DNA from: an uncultured Actinomycetes bacterium
GTDB taxonomy: Bacteria > Actinomycetota > Acidimicrobiia > Acidimicrobiales > Ilumatobacteraceae
DNA: 55,082 nt
Reading direction: 5' to 3'
Assembly: GCA_903872155.1 (NCBI GenBank)
Contig: CAIQJP010000114.1
Location: 1 to 55,082, forward strand
This document shows, piece after piece, positions 1 through 8,230 of this stretch. A model generated the notes under the pieces. It did not search any database and was not told the origin of the DNA. It saw only the letters and a program-made list of their open reading frames with translations. Each line of letters starts with the position of its first letter. Within the stretch, counting starts at the first letter, position 1. A program made the translations under genes and the position numbers.

Positions 1-402
1 ACTGAAATACGCATAGTTTCCAACCACGGTAAAGCCGTAGGGATTTGACCCAGCATCGGGGTTGATGTCTTTCAAAATTTTTGGGTCAGTTCCATCTGAA
101 TTAGATATCCACAATTCAGTGCCATGGTCGTCGTCATAGGCGCGAAAAATGATTTTGTTCCCGAGTTGTGTCATCTCCCCTGGATCACTTGGTGAGTTGT
201 CTTCAGTGACGTTGGCGAGTTGCGATACTTCTGCCGGCGGCACCGCGTAAGTTGCTGAACTATTACCAACGACCGCAACACCAATTGATGACGCGAAGAG
301 TGCGATCGCTAAACCGGTGGCAGTTGATCGACGGTTCCACCACGATGTCACCAACGTGGTTCCTTGTGGATTTGACTGAGTTGATTGTGAACCTGCAGAC
401 AT
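1..402 (-). CDS. N-terminal part of a secreted ELWxSDGT-repeat protein (runs off the left edge)
   Basis: The reading frame starts at the ATG at 402 and stays open to base 1, so only the first 134 residues are present. It begins with a polar stretch, a basic WWNRRS motif and a hydrophobic segment at about residues 35-50 (LAIALFASSIGVAVV), which looks like a signal peptide or signal anchor. The following sequence, with ELWISNSDGTDP, LKDINPDAGSNP and NYAYFS, matches the repeat of secreted ELWxSDGTxxGTxxLKDI proteins, which probably fold as beta-propellers. No enzymatic function is visible. The start is the first ATG after a weak AGGCGG, and an AT-rich promoter-like region lies upstream. I infer an exported or surface protein. 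Confidence 0.7.
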   Translation of the reverse strand, partial: MSAGSQSTQSNPQGTTLVTSWWNRRSTATGLAIALFASSIGVAVVGNSSATYAVPPAEVSQLANVTEDNSPSDPGEMTQLGNKIIFRAYDDDHGTELWISNSDGTDPKILKDINPDAGSNPYGFTVVGNYAYFS

Positions 403-428
403 GCCAGGACCGCCTATGAATTGAGAAG

Positions 429-443
429 TTATATGTTATATAA
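429..443 (-). promoter_or_regulatory. AT-rich inverted repeat in the promoter region of the ELW-repeat gene
   Basis: TTATAT-GTT-ATATAA is a perfect 6-bp-arm inverted repeat about 27 bases upstream of the ATG at 402. It sits in the most AT-rich stretch nearby and contains TATAAC/TATATA-type -10 matches on the minus strand. It could be the -10 region, an operator, or both; no convincing -35 was found. Confidence 0.3.
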
Positions 444-532
444 AACTTTTCTCTAATTTAGTTCGTTGTCTGCGGCGATGCAATATGGGGTTACAAAAAA
501 TCAACGCCAGATCTCGTCGGCGGAATGGAAAA

Positions 533-551
533 GCCCCGCATGAAGCGGGGC
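533..551 (-). terminator. Rho-independent terminator of tRNA-Ala
   Basis: GCCCCGC and GCGGGGC form a 7-bp GC-only stem with a five-base loop. On the minus strand it is followed by TTTTCC. It lies 32 bases beyond the 3' end of the tRNA-Ala gene in the right orientation to end its transcript. Confidence 0.8.
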
Positions 552-582
552 CAAAACAAAACAATTGAAAGCTAGCAACGAG

Positions 583-655
583 TGGAGACGAGGGGAATCG
601 AACCCCTGACATCTACCTTGCAAAGGTAGCGCTCTGCCAACTGAGCTACGTCCCC
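583..655 (-). tRNA. alaT: tRNA-Ala (anticodon UGC)
   Basis: The minus strand folds into a complete cloverleaf. The acceptor GGGGACG pairs with CGTCTCC (one G-U) and has discriminator A. The D arm is GCTCAGTTGGCAGAGC. The anticodon stem CTACC/GGTAG has loop TTTGCAA, giving anticodon TGC (alanine). The T arm contains GGTTCGATTCC. CCA is not encoded (CTC follows), so the tRNA relies on the CCA-adding enzyme found in this window. In many actinobacteria this gene directly follows tRNA-Ile near gyrA; here the two are about 7.7 kb apart. Confidence 0.95.
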
Positions 656-751
656 GTTACGGCTCTGACAGGTTAGCCGAAAACCCGAAAAATCCGCCCT
701 TTGTATCGGTGAACTGTCAGCAATTCTGGTGTCGCAACCTACTGTGGACAT

Positions 752-2041
752 ATGGCTCAACAATCAAATCCCGGTGGTCGGCCCGACCGTTTGAAATTCG
801 GCACCTTCTTGGCCCCGCACCACCCCGTCGGCGAGAACCCGGTTCTGCAGTTCCAGAGCGACCTTGACTTCGCTGCCCATCTCGATCGATTGGGTTTTGA
901 CGAGTTTTGGTGCGGAGAACACCACTCAAGTGGCTGGGAAATGATCGCATCGCCAGAAATGTTCTTGGCGGCCGCTGGCCAACGCACCCACACCATTGGT
1001 CTTGGTACCGGAGTCATCTCACTTCCGTATCACCACCCTTTCAATGTGGCTCAACGAATCGTGCAACTCGACCACATGACCAAGGGCCGTGCCATGTTTG
1101 GTACCGGACCTGGCGCATTGCCTAGTGACGCGTGGACTCTGGGTATTGATCCGTTGGTGCAACGCGATCGCCAAGATGAAGCCCTAGGTGTCATCTTGCG
1201 ATTACTTCGTGGTGAAGATCGCTTCTCACATGAGAGTGACTGGTTCACACTCAAAGATGCACAACTGCAGTTGCTTCCCGTTCAAGACAACATGCCTGTC
1301 GTCACTGCATCGACATTGTCACCGTCGGGTATGCAAATGGCCGGTAAGTTCGGTTGTGGTGTTTTATCAATCGCTTCAAACAGCACCGCTGGGTTAGCCG
1401 CATTGCCAACACAGTGGTCATTCGCTCAAGAATCTGCACTGAAGCACGGACAAACTGTCGATCGCAAGAACTGGCGCGTCATGTTGAGTTTCCATATTGC
1501 TGAATCACGTGAAGAAGCGCGCAATCAAGCTGTTGATGGATTACAGCGTTGGCACAACGAATACAACGTGTGGACGCTTGGTCGACCTGGTGCAGTTCAT
1601 GTTGAAAACAAATGGGATTTGCTCGAGCAAATCACCGCTGGTGGAACCGCGGTGATTGGTACTCCTGATGATCTCGTTGCAACGATTCGACACTTGCAAG
1701 AAATCACTGGTGGTTTTGGTGTCGCGTTGGGCTTCGCACACGACTGGGCAAATCGCGAAAATACTTTGCGGTCGTGGGATCTTGTGGCGCGTTACGTTGT
1801 TCCTGAAATCAATCGCACCACAGTTGGTCAGCGTGCATCAATGAAGTTCTTGAATGACAATCAAGCAACATTGATGGCGGGCGCCGGTGCGGCTGTGATG
1901 CAAAAGATTCTCGGTGACGAACGCGCTTCGGCCGAACTCGGTGTGATGATGCAGCAAATGCAATCTGGCAAAGATGATCGAGGAACAACTTTCCGTCCAG
2001 GTGGCGGAGTACGTGAAGATCAACTACCAGAAAATAACTAG
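752..2041 (+). CDS. LLM-class flavin-dependent oxidoreductase (luciferase-like monooxygenase)
   Basis: The protein has 429 residues and a bacterial-luciferase-like TIM-barrel fold. LKFGTFLAPHHPVGENP at the N-terminus, FDEFWCGEHHSSGWE at about 50-65, and IGLGTGVISLPYHHPFNVAQ followed by LDHMTKGRAMFGTGPG match the limonene-monooxygenase/alkanal-monooxygenase branch of the family. Such enzymes use reduced FMN or F420 to oxidise small organic substrates in the cytoplasm; the substrate cannot be read from the sequence. A roughly 60-residue tail after the barrel is rich in Met and Gln. The ATG at 752 gives a natural N-terminus. The gene stands alone, its stop only four bases from that of the convergent gene downstream. 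Confidence 0.88.
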   Translation: MAQQSNPGGRPDRLKFGTFLAPHHPVGENPVLQFQSDLDFAAHLDRLGFDEFWCGEHHSSGWEMIASPEMFLAAAGQRTHTIGLGTGVISLPYHHPFNVAQRIVQLDHMTKGRAMFGTGPGALPSDAWTLGIDPLVQRDRQDEALGVILRLLRGEDRFSHESDWFTLKDAQLQLLPVQDNMPVVTASTLSPSGMQMAGKFGCGVLSIASNSTAGLAALPTQWSFAQESALKHGQTVDRKNWRVMLSFHIAESREEARNQAVDGLQRWHNEYNVWTLGRPGAVHVENKWDLLEQITAGGTAVIGTPDDLVATIRHLQEITGGFGVALGFAHDWANRENTLRSWDLVARYVVPEINRTTVGQRASMKFLNDNQATLMAGAGAAVMQKILGDERASAELGVMMQQMQSGKDDRGTTFRPGGGVREDQLPENN

Positions 2042-2045
2042 GTAA

Positions 2046-2258
2046 TCAGTCGTCTTTTGTTGCAACTGCGTTTGGCGTGACGTTCATCTTTGGAACGTAT
2101 TCTGCAACTTCAATGTCGCGAGCTTCATTGCCCATTGTTGACTTCAACTGAACTCGACATTCTTCACACGGTCCGTAAAAACGACCATTGTGCAAGGTAT
2201 TACATCGAGGGCAAATCGAAGATGTTGCAGCAAGGGTCAAGGGCAGTGCGTCACTCAT
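2046..2258 (-). CDS. small zinc-ribbon-like hypothetical protein
   Basis: This 70-residue protein has two CxxC knuckles, CPRC at about 17-20 and CEEC at about 32-35, spaced like a four-cysteine zinc ribbon. A polar, acidic C-terminal half with no recognisable domain follows. There is no signal peptide or membrane segment. A weak TAGAGA precedes the ATG. I recognise no specific family; a structural zinc site is inferred from the cysteine spacing alone. It converges with the flavin oxidoreductase gene and lies downstream of, and co-directional with, the DinB-like gene. Confidence 0.65.
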   Translation of the reverse strand: MSDALPLTLAATSSICPRCNTLHNGRFYGPCEECRVQLKSTMGNEARDIEVAEYVPKMNVTPNAVATKDD

Positions 2259-2307
2259 ATCTCTATCGTGCCACGCTGATGTATCAACGTTGAGTATCAG
2301 TTGAATA

Positions 2308-3093
2308 TCAAATGACGTTGATGGCGTTCAGAACTACTTCAGCATCAGCATTTCCGTTTTCCAGCCGCGTGCTGGCCTTCCAATCGGCACGCTTCGTGCC
2401 CCATGAAATGAAATCGTGAACATTACTGATTGCCGACGGTGCGTTCGTGTCGACTCCCGGAGTCACTGTCCAAAGGTCAGCACCAGGGGCAAGTGTCCAC
2501 GAACCTCCACCAGGTCCTTCAAAAACTAAGTTCACGGTTTGTTTTGGTGCAACCGACAATGCGGGTTGACACATTTGCGGAATGCCGGCGAGCATCCATT
2601 CAAGAGTTGCCCTCAATGACTGTGCGTCACGCGGTAACGCGGCTGCTTTGGCAATGGCATGTCCAACATCGTGACGAAGATGGCAATAGTGGTCAAACAC
2701 AATTGCATTGGCCAACAGATGCATCGGATGCGAACCAAGGTTGGCCAACGGAATCACGGTGTCGGCCATTTCGGGCGTGTTCATAAATGTCAACGCGCCG
2801 ATTCCTTTTTCGCTCCACTCCATATATTCAGCAATGACTTGATCACGAGTCCACGACTTGCGGGCTTGCACCGGAACTTCAGCATTCTCTTCGACGTCTT
2901 CGCTGGTTCCACCTTCGATGGTGGATGGGTCGGCAATGGAGTGAAAGACGCTAGCCATATGGCAAAACACTTCTTGTACTCGCCAACCCGTACAACCCGA
3001 CTGGGCATTCCATTCATCGGCGCTCAGTGAGTTCATTAATTCGACTGCCAAGGCTTGTTCGTTCTTCAAAGCTTCAATTGCTGACATGGTCAT
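2308..3093 (-). CDS. DinB-fold / mycothiol-dependent maleylpyruvate isomerase N-terminal-type protein
   Basis: The 261-residue protein begins with EALKNEQALAVELMNSLSADEWNAQSGCTGWRVQEVFCHMASV, the typical start of the actinobacterial TIGR03083 / MDMPI_N group. Members adopt a DinB four-helix bundle and often use a metal and mycothiol. Histidines in FCHMAS (about residue 45) and in the FDHYCHLRHDVG region (about 135-145) are candidate metal ligands. Its substrate is unknown. The start may be the ATG at 3093 or the second Met at 3087. It is divergent from the F420-type oxidoreductase, with 55 bases between start codons. Confidence 0.78.
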   Translation of the reverse strand: MTMSAIEALKNEQALAVELMNSLSADEWNAQSGCTGWRVQEVFCHMASVFHSIADPSTIEGGTSEDVEENAEVPVQARKSWTRDQVIAEYMEWSEKGIGALTFMNTPEMADTVIPLANLGSHPMHLLANAIVFDHYCHLRHDVGHAIAKAAALPRDAQSLRATLEWMLAGIPQMCQPALSVAPKQTVNLVFEGPGGGSWTLAPGADLWTVTPGVDTNAPSAISNVHDFISWGTKRADWKASTRLENGNADAEVVLNAINVI

Positions 3094-3148
3094 GATGTAC
3101 CCCCAAGTACGTGTGTATGACTATGTCTAGTACCTGCGGCGATCTACT

Positions 3149-4180
3149 GTGCGAATTGTGCATGTTGATGTGATGACCACCCCAATGCCCCTGCAAAAAA
3201 CGGGGGCTCACGCTCGCCAAACACAAGCCGCAGGGTTTTCGGGACTGCTGTTTACTGAAGCGGGCCGAACTGCCTATCTCAATGTTGCAGCTGCAGCGTT
3301 AGCTGCGCCTGGCCTTGACCTTTCCACTGGAGTTGCCGTTGCATTTCCACGCAGCCCTTTCATCACGGCCTCAACTGCGTGGGAACTTCAAGAAGCAAGT
3401 GGAGGTCGTTTTCGGTTAGGTCTCGGCACTCAAGTGAAGACTCATGTTGTACGTCGTTATGGCGTGGCCTTCGATCGACCTGGTCCACGCTTGCGCGACT
3501 ACGTGCTGGCAGTGAAAGCGTGTTTCGGTGCCTTTCGCGGGGCACCACTCGAACATCATGGCGAGTTTTATGAACTCACCTTCATCACACCACAATGGAG
3601 CCCCGGCAAGATTGATGCACCAGATCCCAAAGTAGATATCGCTGCCGTCAATCCGTGGATGTTGCATATGGCCGGCGAAGTTGCTGATGGTGTGCATGTG
3701 CATCCCATTGGTGAACCGGGCTACTTGAGACGACATGTGGTTCCGCAGGTTGCTGCTGGTGCTGCCAAGGCGGGTCGTTCAGCAAGTGACATTGATCTGA
3801 TCATTCCGGTGATGACCATTGTGGGTGACACCGACGAAGAACGTCATGGCGAACGTGAACATGCTCGCGCCATGCTCAGTTTCTATGGAAGTACCCCCAA
3901 CTACGCATTCATCTGGGACGAGGCTGGCTTCGAGGGAACCACGGCGCGCATCCGTGAAAAGCAAAAGTCCGGTGACTTTGCGGGCATGGCTGCACAAATC
4001 ACCGATGAACATCTGCAGGTCTTTACGGCCGAGGCTTCATGGGATGGATTATCCGATGAGTTGATCGCTCGGTACGGCGACACTGCTTCGCGACTCGTTC
4101 TGTATAACGCCGGTCGCGACCTCGACCGCTTCGAACGTTACGGTCAGGTCGCCCAACAAATCATCCAACGAACTTCGTAA
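3149..4180 (+). CDS. F420-type LLM-class oxidoreductase (TIGR03617-like)
   Basis: The 343-residue protein has a luciferase-like fold. Its N-terminus MRIVHVDVMTTPMPL, the LLFTEAGRTAYLNVAAAAL segment, RFRLGLGTQVKTHVVRRYG and GEVADGVHVHPIGEPGYLRR match the group of F420-dependent oxidoreductases typified by MSMEG_2256. These are cytoplasmic and use reduced deazaflavin on unknown substrates. The start is a GTG at 3149; the next in-frame ATG would remove the first beta strand. It is not closely related to the other LLM enzyme at 752-2041. The stop is only 12 bases before the VapBC operator. Confidence 0.87.
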   Translation: MRIVHVDVMTTPMPLQKTGAHARQTQAAGFSGLLFTEAGRTAYLNVAAAALAAPGLDLSTGVAVAFPRSPFITASTAWELQEASGGRFRLGLGTQVKTHVVRRYGVAFDRPGPRLRDYVLAVKACFGAFRGAPLEHHGEFYELTFITPQWSPGKIDAPDPKVDIAAVNPWMLHMAGEVADGVHVHPIGEPGYLRRHVVPQVAAGAAKAGRSASDIDLIIPVMTIVGDTDEERHGEREHARAMLSFYGSTPNYAFIWDEAGFEGTTARIREKQKSGDFAGMAAQITDEHLQVFTAEASWDGLSDELIARYGDTASRLVLYNAGRDLDRFERYGQVAQQIIQRTS

Positions 4181-4191
4181 ACCTCTGTTAT

Positions 4192-4215
4192 CCTTACTTT
4201 TTAGATTAAGTAAGG
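4192..4215 (+). promoter_or_regulatory. palindromic operator of the vapBC operon
   Basis: CCTTACTT and AAGTAAGG form a perfect 8-bp-arm inverted repeat with an 8-base AT-rich spacer. It is centred 18 bases before the vapB ATG, and its right arm contributes the AAGGAG ribosome-binding site. AbrB-fold antitoxins of VapBC operons usually bind such palindromes to repress their own operon, so this is the likely autoregulatory site. Confidence 0.65.
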
Positions 4216-4221
4216 AGAACT

Positions 4222-4464
4222 ATGGTTGTAGGTGCTGTTGTTTCATCAAAAGGGCAAGTCACGTTGCCTAAGGCCCTCCGCGATGCCTTGCAAATTGAAG
4301 AGGGCGATCGAATTTTCTTCCGTATTGAGATTGATCATGTCGTTATAGAAAAACCTAAAAACTTCCTTGACCTAGCGGGCACGATCGAAGTCCCCGCCCA
4401 TCTTCGAAATCTGACGTGGGACGAAATCGTCACTCGCGCCTATTCAAGTGAAAACGATCAATGA
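4222..4464 (+). CDS. vapB: VapB-type antitoxin, AbrB/SpoVT family
   Basis: The protein has 80 residues. The N-terminal swapped-hairpin DNA-binding domain is clear: VSSKGQVTLPKALRDALQIEEGDRIFF at about 7-33, the classic AbrB/MazE signature. The C-terminal half (FLDLAGTIEVPAHLRNLTWDEIVTRAYSSEND) is the segment expected to thread into the toxin. It should neutralise the PIN toxin encoded immediately downstream and bind its own operator. AAGGAG precedes the ATG at good spacing. Its last four bases overlap the vapC start (ATGA), indicating translational coupling. Confidence 0.9.
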   Translation: MVVGAVVSSKGQVTLPKALRDALQIEEGDRIFFRIEIDHVVIEKPKNFLDLAGTIEVPAHLRNLTWDEIVTRAYSSENDQ

Positions 4465-4856
4465 CAGCTTTTATCGACACGAATGTATTGATCAGACATC
4501 TCATCGGTGAACCAGCCGATCAGGCAAAACAAGCAACTCGAATATTGTCATCGCTCGAGACTTTGCTCCTGCCCGACATTGTTATTGCCGAGGCTATTTA
4601 TGTCCTACAAAAGGTTTATTCGGTTGATCGGCTAACAATTTCAGACGTCATGAAATCTCTACTCGCATTCCCATCGGTCCAAGTCGTCGACGAGCCCACA
4701 GTGCTGCGAGCACTTGAGATCTTCGTTAAGCATCGTCTTCACTTTGTTGATGCGTTTCTCGTTGCATCGGCCGAATCGACCGGAGTAAACAAGGTTGTGT
4801 CCTTTGACCAAGGAATTGACCGGGTGAAGACCATCAATCGGGTTGTTCCTGTCTAA
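4461..4856 (+). CDS. vapC: VapC-type PIN-domain toxin ribonuclease
   Basis: This 131-residue protein is one PIN domain. The acidic metal-binding residues are in place: Asp in FIDTNVLIRHL (about residue 6), Glu in DIVIAEAIYVL (about 44), Asp in HFVDAFLVASA (about 97), and VVSFDQGIDR near 117. VapC toxins are Mg2+-dependent endoribonucleases that usually cleave tRNA or rRNA; the target here is unknown. It overlaps vapB by four bases. The pair lies in the stretch separating tRNA-Ile from tRNA-Ala, consistent with acquired or mobile content. Confidence 0.9.
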   Translation: MTAFIDTNVLIRHLIGEPADQAKQATRILSSLETLLLPDIVIAEAIYVLQKVYSVDRLTISDVMKSLLAFPSVQVVDEPTVLRALEIFVKHRLHFVDAFLVASAESTGVNKVVSFDQGIDRVKTINRVVPV

Positions 4857-4933
4857 CCACCGGACCCAAACCCATCAGTCTCGAACGCGAACAGTCCCTG
4901 CGTACGTGTTGGGCTCGGGGGTAGCCTGCGGTT

Positions 4934-6163
4934 ATGGCTGGTGACCTGATCTACGCATTCCGCATTACTCGCCTGCCGTTGCTCGATGCCGGCGGGGCCA
5001 ACATCGGACGACTTGATGACATTGTGGTTGTCCCTGGTCATGCCGGAAGCGCACCCAGAGTTGTGGGTTTCACCGCCACCAGTCAGCGTCGCCGAATTTT
5101 CGTGAATGCTGGTCGAGTCGCCGAACTCGGTATTGATGGCGCTCGTTTACGTTCGTGGGATATCGACCTCAACCCCTTCAAAGTGAAAAAGGGCGAACGA
5201 CTTCTTGGTCGTGACGTCATTGATCGCAAAGTTGGTGTCGAGTTTGTCAGCGATGTCGCATTACGCGAACGCAGCGACTCACGTTCAGGTGGCTGGGAAG
5301 TTGCACAAGTTCGACTCGCCAAGCGCACTGCTCTGCGACGTCGACCAAGTCATCGTTTAGTTGATTGGCGCGAAGTCGCCCATCTATTTGCTGCGACCAC
5401 CGAGATGGCCGCCGAAGCTGCTCGCCTACACGACATGCACCCCACCGACGTGGCTGCAGTCGTGCGTTCACTTCCGATTGCACAACGTCGTCAATTAGCA
5501 GAAGCCATGGACGACGATCGTTTGGCCGACGTACTCGAAGAACTTCCTGAGTCAGAACAGGTCGGCCTCATCGAAGGTCTCGACATGGAACGACTTCTCG
5601 ATGTGCTCGACGAAATGGAAGTTGACGACTTAGCTGACTTGCTCGCCGAAATGCCTGGCGAACAACGCACGCGAATTCTTGAAGCGATGGATGACGAAGA
5701 TGCCGCCATGATGCGTCGCCTGTTGTCATATGAAGAAGGCACTGCTGGTGGTTTGATGACACCAGAGATCATCATTCTTGGCCCGACCGACACGGTGGCC
5801 GAAGCACTTGCCCAAATTCGTGACCCCGAATGGATGGTCTCGATTGCCGCACAAGTTTTCATTTGTCGCCCGCCCTATAAGGCACCGACCGGAAAATATC
5901 TTGGTGTTGTTCATTTTCAGCGCCTGTTACGCGAACCACCCAGTATGGAACTCGGTAATTGCCTCGAAACCGAACCCACGATTACCCCTGATATCAGCGA
6001 CCGCGAGGTTGCTGAACGTCTCGCGTCGTACAACATGTTGGCCATTGGTGTCTGCGACGAAGGCGGCCGCCTCTTGGGCGCGATCACCGTTGACGACGTT
6101 CTTGACCGCACCCTCCCTGCGGGTTGGCGACAACGAAGAAGACAGGCCACACCTGTTCGCTAA
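4934..6163 (+). CDS. PRC-barrel / MgtE N-domain / CBS protein without transporter domain
   Basis: The 409-residue protein has PRC-barrel-like sequence at about 1-80 (FRITRLPLLDAGGANIGRLDDIVVV). A MgtE_N superhelix follows at about 160-270 with repeated short motifs such as VLEELPESEQ, LLDVLDEMEVDDLADLLAEMP and MRRLLSYEEGTAGGLMTPE. A CBS pair at about 270-395 ends with LLGAITVDDVLD. In MgtE channels the N and CBS domains sense Mg2+ and gate a membrane domain; here that domain is missing, so this is a soluble protein, possibly regulatory. The same arrangement next to DUF1003 recurs in actinobacteria. The basic C-terminus WRQRRRQ is unremarkable. Confidence 0.85.
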   Translation: MAGDLIYAFRITRLPLLDAGGANIGRLDDIVVVPGHAGSAPRVVGFTATSQRRRIFVNAGRVAELGIDGARLRSWDIDLNPFKVKKGERLLGRDVIDRKVGVEFVSDVALRERSDSRSGGWEVAQVRLAKRTALRRRPSHRLVDWREVAHLFAATTEMAAEAARLHDMHPTDVAAVVRSLPIAQRRQLAEAMDDDRLADVLEELPESEQVGLIEGLDMERLLDVLDEMEVDDLADLLAEMPGEQRTRILEAMDDEDAAMMRRLLSYEEGTAGGLMTPEIIILGPTDTVAEALAQIRDPEWMVSIAAQVFICRPPYKAPTGKYLGVVHFQRLLREPPSMELGNCLETEPTITPDISDREVAERLASYNMLAIGVCDEGGRLLGAITVDDVLDRTLPAGWRQRRRQATPVR

Positions 6164-6236
6164 TGCGATCTCGTCAGGCATACTGAACCCCACATGAACC
6201 ACCCACCGTAAGTCGTTGTCCCAGAAAGGAGTCGCC

Positions 6237-6764
6237 ATGAAGCGTAAAGAAGACTTGGCTATTCCCCGTCAGCGACGCCGCATTGGTGTTCACTACGACA
6301 ACGACGCATTCGGTCAATTCTCCGAATCCATTGCTCGCACCCTCGGGACTGCTCGATTCTTAGTGTGGCAATCCTTTGTCATCATCGCCTGGATCATTTA
6401 CAACTTCGTGTTACCCGAATCGTGGCAGTTCGACCCATGGAGTCGTGGACTCGTACTGCTCACCTTGGTGCTTTCATTGCAGGCTTCATATGCAGCCCCA
6501 TTGATCTTGTTGGCGCAAAACCGCCAAGAAGGTCGCGACCGCACTCAGGCCGAAGTTGATCGCCGCGTTGCCGAACGCACCCAAGCCGATACCGAGTTCC
6601 TTGCACGCGAAATTGCCAGTGTTCGAGTTTCATTAACCGACATGGTGACAACTGAAGATCTGCGTGATCATTTAGACGCTGAAGAAATCACGGCGGCACT
6701 GACACGATTGGCCGATGTTGTTGAAAGTCTTTCGGCGCGCATTGACCGGCTTGAAAATCGCTAA
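6237..6764 (+). CDS. DUF1003 family membrane protein
   Basis: The 175-residue protein carries the DUF1003 core: IARTLGTARFLVWQSFVIIAWIIYNF then LVLLTLVLSLQASYAAPLILLAQNRQEGRDR, giving two transmembrane helices at about 35-58 and 68-90. A long cytoplasmic coiled-coil-like tail follows (ARLADVVESLSARIDRLENR type heptads near the end). Its function is unknown. The ATG at 6237 is chosen because AAAGGAG lies six bases upstream; a longer frame from 6216 has no such site. It follows the PRC/MgtE_N/CBS gene by 73 bases and converges with fur. Confidence 0.85.
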   Translation: MKRKEDLAIPRQRRRIGVHYDNDAFGQFSESIARTLGTARFLVWQSFVIIAWIIYNFVLPESWQFDPWSRGLVLLTLVLSLQASYAAPLILLAQNRQEGRDRTQAEVDRRVAERTQADTEFLAREIASVRVSLTDMVTTEDLRDHLDAEEITAALTRLADVVESLSARIDRLENR

Positions 6765-6777
6765 ACGCATGCGCTCT

Positions 6778-7215
6778 TTACGAGCAGTTTTCGCAACGTC
6801 CTAATAAGTCAAGACGATGCCCCACCAGAGTGAATCCCGCCTGACTTACTAGGTCGGCTACACCGGAGTCCAAAGTTTGTTCTACTTCGTTGGGCACATC
6901 AATATCTAAAACAAGCCCGCACTGCACACACACCAAGTGGTGGTGATGTCCTTTGAGTTCTTCTGCTAACTCAAACGCGGCGCGATCGCCATTAGTCAAA
7001 ACTTTGACGACAACACCCGCAGCTTCAAGAACCGCAAGATTTCGGTACACACTACTTTGTGGCAAATCATCATCGACCGCAACGATGTCTGTTGCAACGA
7101 GTGGATGGTCGGCACGATCAAGAGCTTCAACTAAACGTCGGCGACGCGACGAATAGCGTTGATTGATTGTTGCGAGCTTGCGTTCTGCCGTGTCGTGAAT
7201 GTCGCCGCGTGCCAT
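6778..7215 (-). CDS. Fur-family metal-responsive transcriptional regulator
   Basis: The protein has 145 residues from the ATG at 7215, or 156 from 7248. The winged-helix part (INQRYSSRRRRLVEAL to LPQSSVYRNLAVLEAAGVV) is followed by the dimerisation and metal domain with GHHHHLVCVQCG at about 108-119 and a final CENC. CVQC and CENC form the structural zinc site, and the His-rich motif the regulatory site. It could be Fur, Zur or PerR; the sequence does not settle which. The 7215 start is favoured because 7248 would begin inside the upstream gene. The two genes are probably cotranscribed. Confidence 0.88.
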   Translation of the reverse strand: MARGDIHDTAERKLATINQRYSSRRRRLVEALDRADHPLVATDIVAVDDDLPQSSVYRNLAVLEAAGVVVKVLTNGDRAAFELAEELKGHHHHLVCVQCGLVLDIDVPNEVEQTLDSGVADLVSQAGFTLVGHRLDLLGRCENCS

Positions 7216-7222
7216 GACGTCT

Positions 7223-8230
7223 CTACGCCCCAGAACCGATGTATTCAAACACGGTGATACCGCGACGGATCACGTCATCAAGTAACGCACGATCATTCAG
7301 TCGCCCGTCTCCAAGGGTGACTACTCCAGAAATATTCTTGGAGTTATTCAAAAGAGCAGCAGCACTTGAGGCCGCGACCGCCCCGGCGATGATTCCTGTT
7401 CGTTCGGCAACACCTGCAACTTCAGTGCAACGTTCACCATTTAATGACCCACGAATTTCTACGCGCACTCCTCCAACTCCGCCTTCGGCATGAGGTGGCG
7501 ACATCATCGGTAAGCGAGCGGTTAATCGGTCGCGTCGAGTCGCAGACATACGTGCACTGATACGACTGACTTCTGGAAATGAGCGATGCAACAACAGCGG
7601 CTCCGGAAGTTCGGCGCGATAGCAATCTTTGCCACCGAGCGGTTCGGGGAACCACAACAATTCACGACCACTACCGCCTGGACGATCAATCCATTCACCG
7701 TCATGCCAACCGACTGCATCGCCAGCAAGTGCGCGGTGATGTTGACGCGCGCAACCCGGTCCACCAGTTCCGTGGAAAGCAACATGTATTTCGTCGATGG
7801 TGTCAACCCGAGGTGCTAACTCGGCAACAAGAAGTCCACTTAATCCTGGGCAAGCAGTGGCGCCCACAATCAGCACTCGTTTTTCCTGTCGCGCAATCTC
7901 ATCAAGTTGCAAGAGTTCACGAATATCTTCCACATCGTCCCCGGTGCACACAACGTGATGTCCAAGTTCTAACAAGATCTTGGCCAACGGAGCCTGCGTA
8001 CTTGAAGTCGCAAGTACGACCACCGACGTTGTCATCGGGTCGAGTTTCGTGAGATCAGTGAGTTCGGTGGCTCGCAAAGATTGCGCAAGTGCGTGTTGGG
8101 CATCGGAACGCTCATCGTGAAGAAGTACCGAGATTCCACTCGAGGTCAGTTGCCGCGCCACTCGAGCACCAACAACACCAACACCGATGACAGCGACCGA
8201 CGCAGATTGGGACATCACAGTTCCACTCAC
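7223..8230 (-). CDS. saccharopine-dehydrogenase-like NAD(P)-binding protein
   Basis: The protein has 335 residues. A Rossmann motif lies at the N-terminus, VAVIGVGVVGARVARQL (about 12-28). VVVLATSSTQAPLAKILLELGHHVVCTGDD then VLIVGATACPGLSGLLVAELA resemble saccharopine-dehydrogenase or homospermidine-synthase-like oxidoreductases. The substrate is unknown. The start is most likely the GTG at 8230, because it overlaps the stop of a small upstream frame as GTGA. The ATG at 8215 is the alternative. The next gene, fur, begins at its 3' end, so the two may be one transcript. Confidence 0.78.
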   Translation of the reverse strand: MSGTVMSQSASVAVIGVGVVGARVARQLTSSGISVLLHDERSDAQHALAQSLRATELTDLTKLDPMTTSVVVLATSSTQAPLAKILLELGHHVVCTGDDVEDIRELLQLDEIARQEKRVLIVGATACPGLSGLLVAELAPRVDTIDEIHVAFHGTGGPGCARQHHRALAGDAVGWHDGEWIDRPGGSGRELLWFPEPLGGKDCYRAELPEPLLLHRSFPEVSRISARMSATRRDRLTARLPMMSPPHAEGGVGGVRVEIRGSLNGERCTEVAGVAERTGIIAGAVAASSAAALLNNSKNISGVVTLGDGRLNDRALLDDVIRRGITVFEYIGSGA

